Shown here: piece after piece, positions 26,041-36,447 of the stretch
Layout: each line of letters begins with the position of its first letter
Numbering within the stretch: the stretch's first letter is position 1
Source: Pelagerythrobacter marinus
GTDB taxonomy: Bacteria; Pseudomonadota; Alphaproteobacteria; Sphingomonadales; Sphingomonadaceae
Direction: 5' to 3'
NCBI RefSeq assembly: GCF_009827515.1
Contig: NZ_WTYO01000004.1
Coordinates: 268,888-332,887, forward strand
DNA length: 64,000 bases
Translations under genes and position numbers: made by a program
Notes under the pieces: generated by a model
What the model was told of the DNA's origin: nothing
Seen by the model: only the letters and a program-made list of their open reading frames with translations
The model's database searches: none

Positions 26041-28386
26041 ATGGACGACCTGCTGGCAGATTTCGTGGCCGAAACCCGCGAGATGCTTCAAGCGATCGAG
26101 GGCGAGATCGTGGCGTGGGAAGCCGATCCCGCGGACCGCGAGCGGCTCGACGCGATTTTCCGATTCGTCCACACGGTCAAGGGAAACTGCGGCTTCTTCG
26201 ACTTTCCGCGCCTGGAAAAACTCAGCCACGCGGCCGAAAGCGCGCTTTCCGAAGTGCGCGCGGGCCAGCGCAAGGCCAGTTCCGGCCTGGTCAGCGGCGT
26301 CCTGGCGGTCATCGATCGCATTGGCGACATGGTGGAGGCGATCGATGCCGGCGAGCCCCTGCCCGAAGGGGGTGACGAACTGCTGGTCGCCGCGCTGGAG
26401 CCGAACGGCGAGGAACCGGACAGCGAGGCCCTGCGCAGCGAGGGGGAAACCGGCCAGCGCACGGCCCGCGCGGCCAGCGGAACCCGCTCGATCCGCCTGC
26501 CGGTGGAATTGCTCGACCGGATGATGGTGGGGGTTTCGGACATGGTCCTGGCCCGCAACGAGCTGGCGCGCAGGCTGCGCGAACAGGGGGCCGATCCCGC
26601 GCTGGAGGCGCCCTTCGAACGCCTGTCCTCGATCCTCGACAGCGTGCGCGAAGGCGCCACGCGGATGCGGATGCAGCGGCTGGAGCATCTCTTCGGCACG
26701 CTGCCGCGCATGGTGCGCGACCTCTCGGCCGAACTGGGCAAGCAGGTGATGATCGATCTCGACGGCGGCGACGTCGAGCTGGACCGCGAGATGATCGAAT
26801 CGGTCCGCGATCCGCTGACCCACATCCTGCGCAATGCCATCGACCACGGGATAGAGCCGCCGTCCGAACGGATCGCCGCCGGCAAGCGCGAGATCGGCAC
26901 GATCACCGTTTCCGCGCGCCGCACGGGCAACCGGATCGTCGTCGCCGTCAGCGACGACGGCCGGGGCATCGCGCTCGACCGGCTGCGCGAGAAGGCGGTG
27001 GCCGCCGGCATCCTTGGCCAGGCCGAGGCCGCGGCCCTGGGCGAGGAGGCCACGCTCGACCTCATCTTCGCGCCGGGTTTCTCCACCGCCGACGCGGTCA
27101 GCCAGGTGTCCGGCCGCGGCGTGGGCATGGACGTGGTGCGCGCCAATATCGAACGGATCGGGGGCTCGGTCACCGTGTCCAGCAAGGCCGGCCAGGGCAC
27201 GATCGTCTATCTCTACGTCCCGCTGACGCTCAGCATCGTCGAGGGGCTGACGGTCCGCGTCGGCGAGCACACGCTGGGCCTGCCGCGATCCTATATCGTC
27301 GAGATCGCGCGCAGCGTCTCGCGCGCGATCTCGGTCGATCGCCTGGGCGACGGGATCTTCCTGACCTTCCGCGACCAGCGCGTGCCGTGCCTCGACCTCG
27401 CCGAAGTGCTCGACCTCGATGCGCCGGTGGACCTCGAACGTGCGACGTTCGTCTTCCTGCGGCTCGTCAGCGGCGACCTGTTCGCGCTGGCGGTGGACCG
27501 GGTGCTCGACAACGAGGATTTCGTTCTCAAGCCCCTGCCCCCCGCGCTGGAGGAAATCGGGCTGTTCGGGGGAACCGCCCTGCTCGACGACGGGCAGCCG
27601 ATCCTGAAGCTCGACGTGCCCGCCCTGGCCGAACGGCACGGATTGGCGGGCCCCGGGCGGGTGCGCGCGAAAGTGGAGGAACCGGCGCAGGCGCCGATCC
27701 AGGCGCAGGCGCAGCACATCGTCGTGTTCGAAGGGTTCGACGGGCGCCGTCTCGGCCTGCGGATGCAGCCGATCCGGCACATCCACACGGTCCCGGTGTC
27801 GGCGATCGAGCGCACCGGTTCGGCCATGCTGGCCAACGTGGACGGGGCGATCCTGCCGCTGACCGGGATCGACGCCGTTCCGCAGGAGCGCGAGACCATC
27901 ATCGCGCTTCGCCTGAGCGACGGAGAGGCGGAATTGCTCCACGCCGCGCGCGCGATCGTCGACACGGTGGAACTGGGCGAAGACGTCGTCCCGCTCGACG
28001 GCGACGACGCGCTCGAAGGCAGCGTGCTGGTGGAAGGCCGGATCGTCGGCCTCGTCGATACCCACCGGCTCTTCGCCCGCCACGGGCGCAGGGCCGTCAC
28101 CACGCGGCGACCGACCTGCCGCATTCCCGCCGGCGATGCCTGGGCGACCGGCTTCCTCGCCCCGCTGCTGCAGGGCGCGGGCTACGATGTCCTGGGCGAC
28201 GGCGATCCGCGACCGGCCGATGTCGCGGTGGTTCTCGACGAGAGCGCGCCGGGGGCCGCCGCGGGCCGCATCCTGCGGCTGCGTTCGCGCCCGGAACCGT
28301 CGAACGACGCGCCCGACAGCATCTATCGATACGACCGCGACGGCCTGCTCTCCGCCCTCGCCGGCACGCATGCGAAAGGCGCCTGA
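26041..28386 (+). CDS. cheA: Chemotaxis histidine kinase CheA with extra C-terminal domains
   Basis: Central kinase of the chemotaxis system. The Hpt domain carries the phosphorylated His44 in FVHTVKGNC. There is only a short linker where a P2 domain would be. Dimerisation and HATPase domains follow, with LRNAIDHGIE (N box), DDGRGI and GRGVGMDVV (G boxes), then the CheW-like P5 domain. After about residue 560 there is unusual extra sequence: a second CheW-like stretch (HIVVFEGFDGRRLGLRMQPI onward) and a final domain resembling a receiver without clear phospho-acceptor residues. The stop overlaps cheW by one base (TGATG). TTAACCAT upstream is a CtrA-like half-site. Confidence 0.95.
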   Translation: MDDLLADFVAETREMLQAIEGEIVAWEADPADRERLDAIFRFVHTVKGNCGFFDFPRLEKLSHAAESALSEVRAGQRKASSGLVSGVLAVIDRIGDMVEAIDAGEPLPEGGDELLVAALEPNGEEPDSEALRSEGETGQRTARAASGTRSIRLPVELLDRMMVGVSDMVLARNELARRLREQGADPALEAPFERLSSILDSVREGATRMRMQRLEHLFGTLPRMVRDLSAELGKQVMIDLDGGDVELDREMIESVRDPLTHILRNAIDHGIEPPSERIAAGKREIGTITVSARRTGNRIVVAVSDDGRGIALDRLREKAVAAGILGQAEAAALGEEATLDLIFAPGFSTADAVSQVSGRGVGMDVVRANIERIGGSVTVSSKAGQGTIVYLYVPLTLSIVEGLTVRVGEHTLGLPRSYIVEIARSVSRAISVDRLGDGIFLTFRDQRVPCLDLAEVLDLDAPVDLERATFVFLRLVSGDLFALAVDRVLDNEDFVLKPLPPALEEIGLFGGTALLDDGQPILKLDVPALAERHGLAGPGRVRAKVEEPAQAPIQAQAQHIVVFEGFDGRRLGLRMQPIRHIHTVPVSAIERTGSAMLANVDGAILPLTGIDAVPQERETIIALRLSDGEAELLHAARAIVDTVELGEDVVPLDGDDALEGSVLVEGRIVGLVDTHRLFARHGRRAVTTRRPTCRIPAGDAWATGFLAPLLQGAGYDVLGDGDPRPADVAVVLDESAPGAAAGRILRLRSRPEPSNDAPDSIYRYDRDGLLSALAGTHAKGA

Positions 28387-28820
28387 TGGACGATCTCCTC
28401 CTCCTCACCCGGATCGCCGGGCGCCCGGCCGCCTTTCGCGCGGTGGACGTGCGCTCGATCATCGAACTCGGCACGATCACCCCGGTGCCGCGCGCGCCCG
28501 ATTTCGTCGCCGGGATCACCGCCCTGCGCAGCCGCGCGCTGACCGTGATCGACGCGCGCCGGATCCTCGGCGCCCGGGGCGGTCGCGACAGCGCCGACGA
28601 CCGCAGCCCGGTGGTGGACATCGCCGGCCATTCCTACGCCCTCCTGGTCGACAAGGTGGCCGACGTGGTCGCCGGGGTCGGCGCGCTCTCGCCGGTCGGC
28701 CCCACCCTCGGCCCGCGCTGGAGCGCCTGCGCCCAGGGCATGATCGAAACTGCCGCCGGGCCCGCGATCGTGATGGACGTGCCCGCCCTGATAACCGGCC
28801 CGCAGAAGGCCGCCGCTTAA
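28386..28820 (+). CDS. cheW: CheW-like chemotaxis adaptor
   Basis: A 144-residue CheW-domain scaffold that joins receptors to CheA. The region FRAVDVRSIIELGTITPVPR, then FVAGITALRSRALTVIDARRILG, is the standard beta-barrel pattern with the conserved G-x-x-x-L-R (here GITALRSR). It begins at the ATG that overlaps the cheA stop codon. Two CheW-type modules therefore follow the kinase core: one as this separate protein and one as an extra domain of CheA. Confidence 0.88.
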   Translation: MDDLLLLTRIAGRPAAFRAVDVRSIIELGTITPVPRAPDFVAGITALRSRALTVIDARRILGARGGRDSADDRSPVVDIAGHSYALLVDKVADVVAGVGALSPVGPTLGPRWSACAQGMIETAAGPAIVMDVPALITGPQKAAA

Positions 28821-28875
28821 ACTCATGGTTACCCGGACGGTATAACCGGCAAACCGCAAACTAAGGATCGCACCA

Positions 28876-29241
28876 ATGAAGACCTGCCTGATCGTCGACG
28901 ATTCCCGCGTGATCCGAAAGGTATCGCGCCATATCCTGGAATCGCTGGGCTTCGCCGTCGAGGAAGCCGAAAACGGCCAGGCGGCGGCCGCCCAGTGCGA
29001 ATCGGGCATGCCGGACCTGATCCTGCTCGACTGGAACATGCCGATCATGAACGGCATCGAGTTCATCAACCACCTGCGCCAGATGCCGGGGGGCGACAAG
29101 CCGAAGGTGGTTTTCTGCACGACCGAGAACGACGTCGCACATATCCGCGAGGCGATCGGTGCGGGTGCGGACGAATACGTGATGAAGCCGTTCGACCACG
29201 AAACGCTGCAGATCAAGCTCCAGCTCGTCGGCATGGCCTGA
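28876..29241 (+). CDS. cheY: CheY-type single-domain response regulator
   Basis: A 121-residue receiver domain. The acidic pair Asp8/Asp9, phospho-acceptor Asp52 in LLDWNMP, Thr82/Thr83 and Lys104 in VMKPFD are all present, so it should be phosphorylated by CheA. There is no output domain. It sits 55 bases after cheW with its own AAGGA-like site. Whether it acts on a flagellar motor is not shown, since no flagellar gene is in the window. Confidence 0.94.
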   Translation: MKTCLIVDDSRVIRKVSRHILESLGFAVEEAENGQAAAAQCESGMPDLILLDWNMPIMNGIEFINHLRQMPGGDKPKVVFCTTENDVAHIREAIGAGADEYVMKPFDHETLQIKLQLVGMA

Positions 29242-29248
29242 CGGGGCC

Positions 29249-30349
29249 ATGACGGCGCAGGGCACGATCACGGCCTCCCCGCACGGGGGCGCGGACGGCG
29301 CGGCATCGCCCACCAGGGTGATGATCGTCGACGATTCGCTGATCGTGCGCACCGTCCTTTCCAAGATCATCTCGGCCGAACGCGACATGGCCGTGGTGGG
29401 CAAGACGGGCAGCGCGGAAACCGCGCTGGCAAGCCTCGCCCGCACGCCTGCCGACGTCGTGCTGCTGGACCTGGAAATGCCGGGAATGGGCGGTCTCCAC
29501 GCCCTGCCGCGGATCCTCTCGATCTGCCCGGGCTGCCGGGTGCTGGTCGTCTCCTCGCTGACCAGGGCGGGGGCCGAACACACGCTGGCCGCGCTTTCCA
29601 CCGGCGCGGCGGACACAATGCTGAAGCCGCGCAGCGGCGAATTCGACGAGGCCTATCGCCAGGCGCTGCTCCAGCGCATCCGCGTCCTGGGCCGGCGCGG
29701 CCATCCCGGTGCGGAAGCACCGCGGCCGGCGCCGCCAACGCTGCGTTCGCGCAACCGCGCGGGGCCGCTCGAAGTGATCGGCATCGGCGCCTCCACCGGG
29801 GGCATCCACGCGCTCTGCGTCCTGCTGCGCAACCTGCCGCGGCAGCTGGCGGCCCCGATCCTGGTGACGCAGCACCTGCCGGCCAATTTCATGGCCGTTT
29901 TCGCACACCAGCTGGAACTGGCCAGCGGCCGCAGCGCGCGGGTCCTCGCCGGCCCGATGGCCTTGCGGCCGGGCTGCATCGTGATCGCCCCGGGCGATGC
30001 CCATCTCGTCCTGCGGCGGGAGGAGGACCGGCTGGTCGCAGACCCGGCCAGCTTCCGCGCCCCCAGCGGCTGCCTGCCCTCGGTCGACCCGATGTTCGAG
30101 AGCATGGCCGAAACGACGGGGGCCGGCGCGCTCGGGATCGTCCTGTCGGGCATGGGCCGCGACGGCGCGCTGGGCGCGCGAAGCCTGGTCGATGCGGGGG
30201 GCAATATCATCGCCCAGGACGAAGCCAGCTCCTCCGTCTGGGGCATGCCGCGCGCGGTCGCGGAAAGCGGGCTGGCCTCGGCCATCCTGCCGCCCGACAA
30301 GATCGCCCTCAGGATCGCGGTCCATGCCGGAGATGCGGCGTGGAAGTGA
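29249..30349 (+). CDS. cheB: Chemotaxis methylesterase/glutamine deamidase CheB
   Basis: Removes methyl groups from receptors and so resets adaptation. The N-terminal receiver has Asp28/Asp29 and phospho-acceptor Asp74 (LLDLEMPGM). The C-terminal esterase has the triad Ser182 (GASTGG), His209 (TQHLP) and Asp305 (MGRDG). A linker of about 35 residues separates the domains. Length 366 is typical. The 3' end overlaps cheR. Confidence 0.95.
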   Translation: MTAQGTITASPHGGADGAASPTRVMIVDDSLIVRTVLSKIISAERDMAVVGKTGSAETALASLARTPADVVLLDLEMPGMGGLHALPRILSICPGCRVLVVSSLTRAGAEHTLAALSTGAADTMLKPRSGEFDEAYRQALLQRIRVLGRRGHPGAEAPRPAPPTLRSRNRAGPLEVIGIGASTGGIHALCVLLRNLPRQLAAPILVTQHLPANFMAVFAHQLELASGRSARVLAGPMALRPGCIVIAPGDAHLVLRREEDRLVADPASFRAPSGCLPSVDPMFESMAETTGAGALGIVLSGMGRDGALGARSLVDAGGNIIAQDEASSSVWGMPRAVAESGLASAILPPDKIALRIAVHAGDAAWK

Positions 30350-31218
30350 CGCGGGCATCGCACCGGATCATCGCGGAGCTGCTGATGCGGCGGACGGGCC
30401 AGCAGCTGACGAGCGGCCGCGAATGGCGGATCGAGAGCGCGCTGGCCGGCCTGTTCCGCGAATACGGGATCGCCAATGCCGACCAGCTGGTCTGCCTGCT
30501 CGACGGCCCCGACGCCGACGGGCTGGCCCGGCGCGTGGTCGAGGCCCTGCTCAACAACGAGACTTATTTCTTTCGCGACCGCCAGCTGTTCCAGCAGCTG
30601 ACCGAGACGGTCCTGCCCGATCTCGCCCGGTCGCGGGCCGCCACGCGCCGCCTGTCGATCTGGTCCGCCGGCTGCTCGACCGGGCAGGAGGCGCTGTCGC
30701 TGGCGATGATCTTCGCCGAGCGGCCCCAGGCCTGGCGCGGCTGGACGATCGACATCCTCGGCACCGACATCTCCGCCCAGGCGATTTCCGCCGCCCGCCG
30801 CGCGCGCTACAGCCAGTTCGAGATCCAGCGCGGGCTCGGCGTCGTGCAGATGCTCAAGCATTTCCGCGAAACCGCCCACGGGTGGGAACCGGACCCGGCG
30901 CTGCTCGCGCCGATCCGCTACCGCGTCGGCAATATCCTCGACGAGCAGGCCCGGCCGGAACGCTTCGACCTGGTCCTGTGCCGCAACGTCCTGCTCTATT
31001 TCGACCACGCGACGCGCGACACCGCGTTCGCCCGGCTGGCTTCGAGCCTGCGCGGCGACGGGTGGCTGATGCTCGGTTCCGGCGAAAGCGTGGGCGGCCG
31101 GTCCGACCTGTTCGAATCCGCGACCGAGGTCCAGGGCCTCTATCGCCGCGCCGGGCACCTGGCCGCCGAACAGCAAGGTAAACCCGCGTTTAACGCTTCG
31201 TTAGTGCAGCGCGGCTAA
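30340..31218 (+). CDS. cheR: Chemotaxis methyltransferase CheR
   Basis: SAM-dependent methyltransferase for receptor glutamates. Visible motifs are NNETYFFRD, the SAM loop SAGCSTGQEALSLAM, DILGTDIS and LCRNVLLYF, all standard for CheR. There is no ATG: GTG at 30340 or GTG at 30346 are possible, the latter forming a GTGA overlap with the cheB stop, so coupled translation is likely. 292 residues from the first GTG. A near-consensus CtrA site lies in its last codons. Confidence 0.94.
   Translation: MEVTRASHRIIAELLMRRTGQQLTSGREWRIESALAGLFREYGIANADQLVCLLDGPDADGLARRVVEALLNNETYFFRDRQLFQQLTETVLPDLARSRAATRRLSIWSAGCSTGQEALSLAMIFAERPQAWRGWTIDILGTDISAQAISAARRARYSQFEIQRGLGVVQMLKHFRETAHGWEPDPALLAPIRYRVGNILDEQARPERFDLVLCRNVLLYFDHATRDTAFARLASSLRGDGWLMLGSGESVGGRSDLFESATEVQGLYRRAGHLAAEQQGKPAFNASLVQRG
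31190..31204. promoter_or_regulatory. CtrA-like binding site TTAA-N7-TTAG
   Basis: TTAACGCTTCGTTAG matches the alphaproteobacterial CtrA consensus TTAA-N7-TTAA at seven of eight fixed positions. It lies in the end of cheR, about 50 bases before the GGDEF-EAL gene, where it could control a promoter for that gene and the receptor. Assigned by eye; short A/T words are uncommon in this GC-rich sequence. Confidence 0.42.
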
Positions 31219-31252
31219 ACGGTTCGCGATAAGAGGGGTTGGGGCACAGGCG

Positions 31253-32778
31253 GTGACACTGGAGGCAGAACAGCACGGCTTCGCACCGCGTTTGCTGGTC
31301 ATCGTGCCCCTGGTGGTGCTGACCGCGATCTACGCCGCGATCTGCCTCGCCCTCCTGCTCGGCGACGACTACGGCTTTGCCCGGACATCGCACCTGATCC
31401 TGGGCGGCAGCGCGATCTACGCGATCGCCGTGCTCCTGCTGCTGCGGTTCGGCTTCGCGCATGTCGCCCGGCTCGAACGGCTGGGGATCACCGACAGCCT
31501 CAGCCAGCTGCCCAATCGCCGCGCGCTCCACCGCAACATCGCCTCGGGTTCGGGGCCGAACCAGGAAATCGCCGTCGCCCTGATCGATCTCGACGGGTTC
31601 AAGACGATCAACGACCTCTATGGCCACGGGATGGGCGACCAGCTGATCAAGGAAGTGGCCGCCAACCTGCGCCAGCTGTGCGGCGAGGACGCGGTCGCCT
31701 ATCGCCTGGGCGGAGACGAGTTCGCGATCAGCCTGATCGGCCCGCTCGCCGGCACGCTGCTGGAGGGGATCTGCCGCGGGTTCCTCGAAACGCTGACCCA
31801 CCCGGTCGGGGTGGCAGGCAAGAAGATCCCGGTGGGGGCGAGCGTCGGGCTGGCCCGCTGCACCGCCGCGGAGCCGCTCGATTCGTCCGAGCTCCTGCGC
31901 CGCGCCGACGTCGCGATGTACGTTTCGAAGCGCGACGGGAAGATGCGCTGCACCTGGTTCAAGCCCGAGTTCGACCATAGCCTGGAGGCCCTGCGCGATC
32001 TCGACAACGAGCTGCGCGCCGGCCTGCTCAACAACGAGTTCGAGGTTCATTACCAGCCGCTGGTCGATGCGCGCACGCACGAGATCGTGGCGGCCGAGGC
32101 GCTGCTGCGCTGGGCGCGGCCCGACGGGCGCGAGATCGGCCCCGACGTCTTCGTGCCGGTGGCGGAAGAATCGGGGCTGATCAACTCGATCGGCCAGTGG
32201 GTCCTGCGCCGGGCCTGCACCGATGCGCTGTCGTGGGACATCCAGCTGTCGGTCAACATATCCGCCGCGCAGCTGCGCAACCCGGAATTCCCCTTCCAGC
32301 TCGGCCAGATCCTGGAGGAAACGGGCCTGCCGCCCGAGCGGCTGGAACTGGAGATCACCGAGACCTGCCTCGTGCTCGACCCGGTGGTGGCGGAGCGCAC
32401 GCTCGACCTCGTGCGCGGGCTCGGCGTCGATGTCGTGCTCGACGATTTCGGCACCGGCTATGCGTCGATCGGGTTCCTGCGCCAGTTCCGGTTCGAAAAG
32501 CTCAAGCTCGACAGGTCGCTGGTGGTCGATGCCGCCAGCGACGAAAGCTCGCGCGCGATGATGCTCTCCTCCATCTCGATGGCGCGCGCGCTCGCCATGC
32601 GCGTCACGGCCGAGGGGGTCGAGACCGAAGACCAGGCAACCATGGTCCGCAGCGCGGGCTGCGACCACCTGCAGGGCTGGCTCTACTTCGCGCCGATGCC
32701 CGCGCGCGACATCGCGCCCCATCTCTCACGCCCAGCTTCAGCAAACGGCGCCCGGAAAAGGCCGGGAAGGAAAGTAGC

Positions 32779-32782
<4 letters not shown>
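31253..32782 (+). CDS. Bifunctional GGDEF-EAL cyclic-di-GMP enzyme
   Basis: Membrane-bound protein of 509 residues with two N-terminal helices (about 14-36 and 48-66). The diguanylate cyclase domain has an intact GGDEF at 153-157. The phosphodiesterase domain has EALLR at 282-286, followed by NISAAQL, EITETC and DDFGTGYAS. Both active sites look competent. The product-inhibition RxxD site before GGDEF is absent (Cys in place of Arg). GTG start. The stop overlaps the chemoreceptor start as ATGA, which ties c-di-GMP turnover to the chemotaxis operon. Confidence 0.93.
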
Positions 32783-34137
<1,355 letters not shown>

Positions 34138-34253
34138 CGCGCCGCCCACCCCGCCGGCAAAGGCCGGCCGCAACTAGAGATTGCTGCCGCGCGCATCGCG
34201 GCGCTATGTGACCCCGACCGGGCACGGCGATGCCCGCGGACGGGGAGAGAGAC

Positions 34254-35366
34254 GTGCCGGGGGCAACCCTAACCCGGATCGGCAAGCGTTTCGGCGCGGT
34301 GCAGCTGTTCGATGGCTTCGACCTCTCGGTCGGCGACGGCGAATTCGTGGTCGTCGTCGGGCCGTCGGGCTGCGGCAAGTCCACCCTCCTGCGCCTGGTC
34401 GCCGGGCTGGAAAGCCCGGACGAGGGCACGATCCACATCGGCGCGCGGCGGATCGACCGGCTGCCTCCCGGCGAGCGGGGAGTGGCGATGGTGTTCCAGT
34501 CCTACGCCCTCTACCCGCAGATGACGGTGGCCCAGAACATCGGCTTCCCCCTGCGCATGGCGGGCCGGCCGCGCGCGGCGATCGAGCGCGCGGTCGCACG
34601 CGCCTGCGACATGCTCGGCCTGTCCGACCTCGCCGGGCGGCGCCCGGCCCAGCTTTCGGGCGGCCAGCGGCAACGGGTGGCGATCGGCCGCGCGATCGTG
34701 CGCGAGCCGGACCTGTTCCTGTTCGACGAGCCGCTTTCCAACCTCGATGCCGGCCTGCGCGCGCGGATGCGGCGCGAATTCGCCGAACTTCACGCGCGCC
34801 TGGGCACGACCACGATCTACGTCACCCACGACCAGGCCGAGGCGATGGCGCTGGCCGACCGGATCGTCCTGCTGCGCGACGGGGGGATCGAACAGCACGG
34901 CACGCCGGAGGAGCTCTATCATCGCCCGGCATCGCTCTTCGCCGCGCGGTTCTTCGGCCAGCCGGCGATCAACGCCCTGCCTGCGCGCGTCGTGCAGGCG
35001 GACGCGGAGGGGATGGAAGTGGCGACCGGGCACGAGGGGGAACGCCTGGTCCTGCCGCCGCGCGCCGCCGGCCCCCTGCCGGCCGGCAGCCGCGTGACCC
35101 TGGCCGTCCGGCCCGAGGCACTGGCCGCCGCGCCGGGGGGCGGCCGGGTCCGCTTCGCCCCGCGCGCCGTCGCCTATGCCGAGTGGTTCGGGGGAGAACG
35201 ACACGTGGGCCTGGGCACGGGCGACGGCGCGCTCACGTGGCGCGCGATGGGCGGCCCGGCGCCCGAAACCGGGGCCGCCGTCACCCTCTGGGCCGAGGCG
35301 CACGACGTCCTGGTCTTCGCGCCCGACGGGCAGGCAATGGCGAGCGCGCCATTGCCCCGTGTGTGA
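34254..35366 (+). CDS. Sugar ABC transporter ATPase (MalK/UgpC/MsmX type)
   Basis: A 370-residue ATP-binding subunit of a carbohydrate importer. Walker A is GPSGCGKST, the signature [14 protein letters not shown], Walker B LFLFDEP and the H-loop VTHDQ, followed by a C-terminal OB-fold/TOBE region of about 130 residues as in MalK. GTG at 34254 was preferred over the ATG at 34230 because GGGGAGAG stands five bases upstream. It lies ahead of lacI and the binding-protein/permease genes and presumably powers that importer. No LacI-type operator was seen in front of it. Confidence 0.92.
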   Translation: MPGATLTRIGKRFGAVQLFDGFDLSVGDGEFVVVVGPSGCGKSTLLRLVAGLESPDEGTIHIGARRIDRLPPGERGVAMVFQSYALYPQMTVAQNIGFPLRMAGRPRAAIERAVARACDMLGLSDLAGRRPAQLSGGQRQRVAIGRAIVREPDLFLFDEPLSNLDAGLRARMRREFAELHARLGTTTIYVTHDQAEAMALADRIVLLRDGGIEQHGTPEELYHRPASLFAARFFGQPAINALPARVVQADAEGMEVATGHEGERLVLPPRAAGPLPAGSRVTLAVRPEALAAAPGGGRVRFAPRAVAYAEWFGGERHVGLGTGDGALTWRAMGGPAPETGAAVTLWAEAHDVLVFAPDGQAMASAPLPRV

Positions 35367-35377
35367 AAACGGTTACA
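35364..35377. promoter_or_regulatory. LacI-family operator before lacI
   Basis: TGAAAACGGTTACA fits the LacI/GalR half-site palindrome TGWAANCGNTWNCA at every fixed position, overlapping the stop codon of the ATPase gene and lying 38 bases before the lacI start. Autoregulation of lacI and the downstream transport genes is the natural reading. Related sites lie at 46367 and 54857. Confidence 0.7.
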
Positions 35378-35383
35378 CTTGGC

Positions 35384-35415
35384 GCCGGAGAGGGTTGGTG
35401 CCGGAGAGGGGTGGC
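35384..35415 (+). repeat. Tandem 16-base duplication containing the lacI ribosome-binding site
   Basis: Two adjacent 16-base units beginning GCCGGAGAGGG (35384-35399 and 35400-35415), with two mismatches. The second abuts the lacI ATG, so the Shine-Dalgarno sequence is present twice. Probably a slippage duplication. Confidence 0.8.
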
Positions 35416-36447
35416 ATGGTCACGATTCGGGATGTTGCGAAAGAAGCGGGCGTTTCGGTTGCCACCGTTTCCCGCGCGCTCAACGGCCATACCAACGTTA
35501 CCAAGGAAACGCGCGAGGCGATCGAGGCCGCGGCCAAGGCGCTCAACTTCGTGCCCCATTCGGGCGCGCGCAGCCTGACGATCCGCCAGACCGACACGAT
35601 CGGCGTGATCCTGCCCGACCTGTTCGGGGAATTCTTCTCCGAGATCATCCGGGGGATCGACATGATCGCCCACGGCGCGGGCAAGCACCTGCTGCTGGGC
35701 AACATGCACGGCAGCTCGCACGAAACGACCAGCGCGATCCGGGCCATGCGCGGGCGGGTCGACGGGCTGCTGCTGATGCCGCCCGATTCGACGGCCGAGC
35801 TGCTGACCGATCACCTCGACCCGGGGATGCCGACCGTGCTCCTCAACGCCCAGGCGGGCGGCAGCGACGTGCCCTTCGTCGCGGTCGACAACTATCACGG
35901 CGCGCGCACGATCACCGAACACCTGATCGATTGCGGGCGCAGGCGGATCGTCCACATCGCCGGGCCCAAGCACAACCGCGACGCGCGCGAGCGGCTGCGC
36001 GGCTTCACCGATGCCATGCGCGAAAAGGCGGGTGAAACGCAGCCGGTCGTCCTGCCCGGCGATTTCACCGAGGGCGCGGGGCGCGAGGCGGCGCGCCTGC
36101 TGCTGGCGGGGCAGGTGCCGGCCGACGCGGTCTTCGCGTCGAACGACGTCATGGCGGTGGGCCTGATCTCCGTGCTCGACGAAGCGGGCGTGGCGATCGG
36201 GCGCGACATGCTCGTCGCCGGTTTCGACGACATCCCGCTCGCCCGCCATATCACGCCGCGGCTGACCACGATGCAATCGAACATGGCGCAGCTCGGCTCC
36301 ACCGCGGCCATGCTGCTCCTGCGCATGTTGCGCGGCGAACAGCTGGGCATGGCGCACGGGGTCGTCCTGTCGCCCAGCCTCGCCGGCCGCGAATCGACCC
36401 TCGGCCCCGAAACGGGCACCGCCAGATCGCCCGCCGGACGCGGGTAA
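35416..36447 (+). CDS. LacI-family transcriptional regulator
   Basis: A 343-residue repressor with a canonical LacI HTH (TIRDVAKEAGVSVATVSRAL, then NVTKETREAI and the hinge AAAKALNFVPHSGARSL) and a periplasmic-binding-protein-like effector domain (IGVILPDLFGEFF through FASNDVMAVGL and AGFDDIPLARHITPRLTT). It sits inside the carbohydrate ABC operon. Three matching palindromes in the locus suggest it is the local regulator. The effector sugar is unknown. Its TAA overlaps the ATG of the binding-protein gene by one base. Confidence 0.94.
   Translation: MVTIRDVAKEAGVSVATVSRALNGHTNVTKETREAIEAAAKALNFVPHSGARSLTIRQTDTIGVILPDLFGEFFSEIIRGIDMIAHGAGKHLLLGNMHGSSHETTSAIRAMRGRVDGLLLMPPDSTAELLTDHLDPGMPTVLLNAQAGGSDVPFVAVDNYHGARTITEHLIDCGRRRIVHIAGPKHNRDARERLRGFTDAMREKAGETQPVVLPGDFTEGAGREAARLLLAGQVPADAVFASNDVMAVGLISVLDEAGVAIGRDMLVAGFDDIPLARHITPRLTTMQSNMAQLGSTAAMLLLRMLRGEQLGMAHGVVLSPSLAGRESTLGPETGTARSPAGRG

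Noticed and set aside
24565..28371. Very long open frame (about 1268 codons) antisense to cheA and the MATE gene
   Set aside because: Composition is Arg/Gly/His/Asp-rich with no domain pattern. It mirrors the codon bias of the real plus-strand genes, whose catalytic motifs are intact.
34138..34253. A fourth LacI operator before the ABC ATPase gene
   Set aside because: I looked for TGNAANCGNTTNCA in this spacer and found no acceptable match, so control of the ATPase gene by the same LacI is not claimed.
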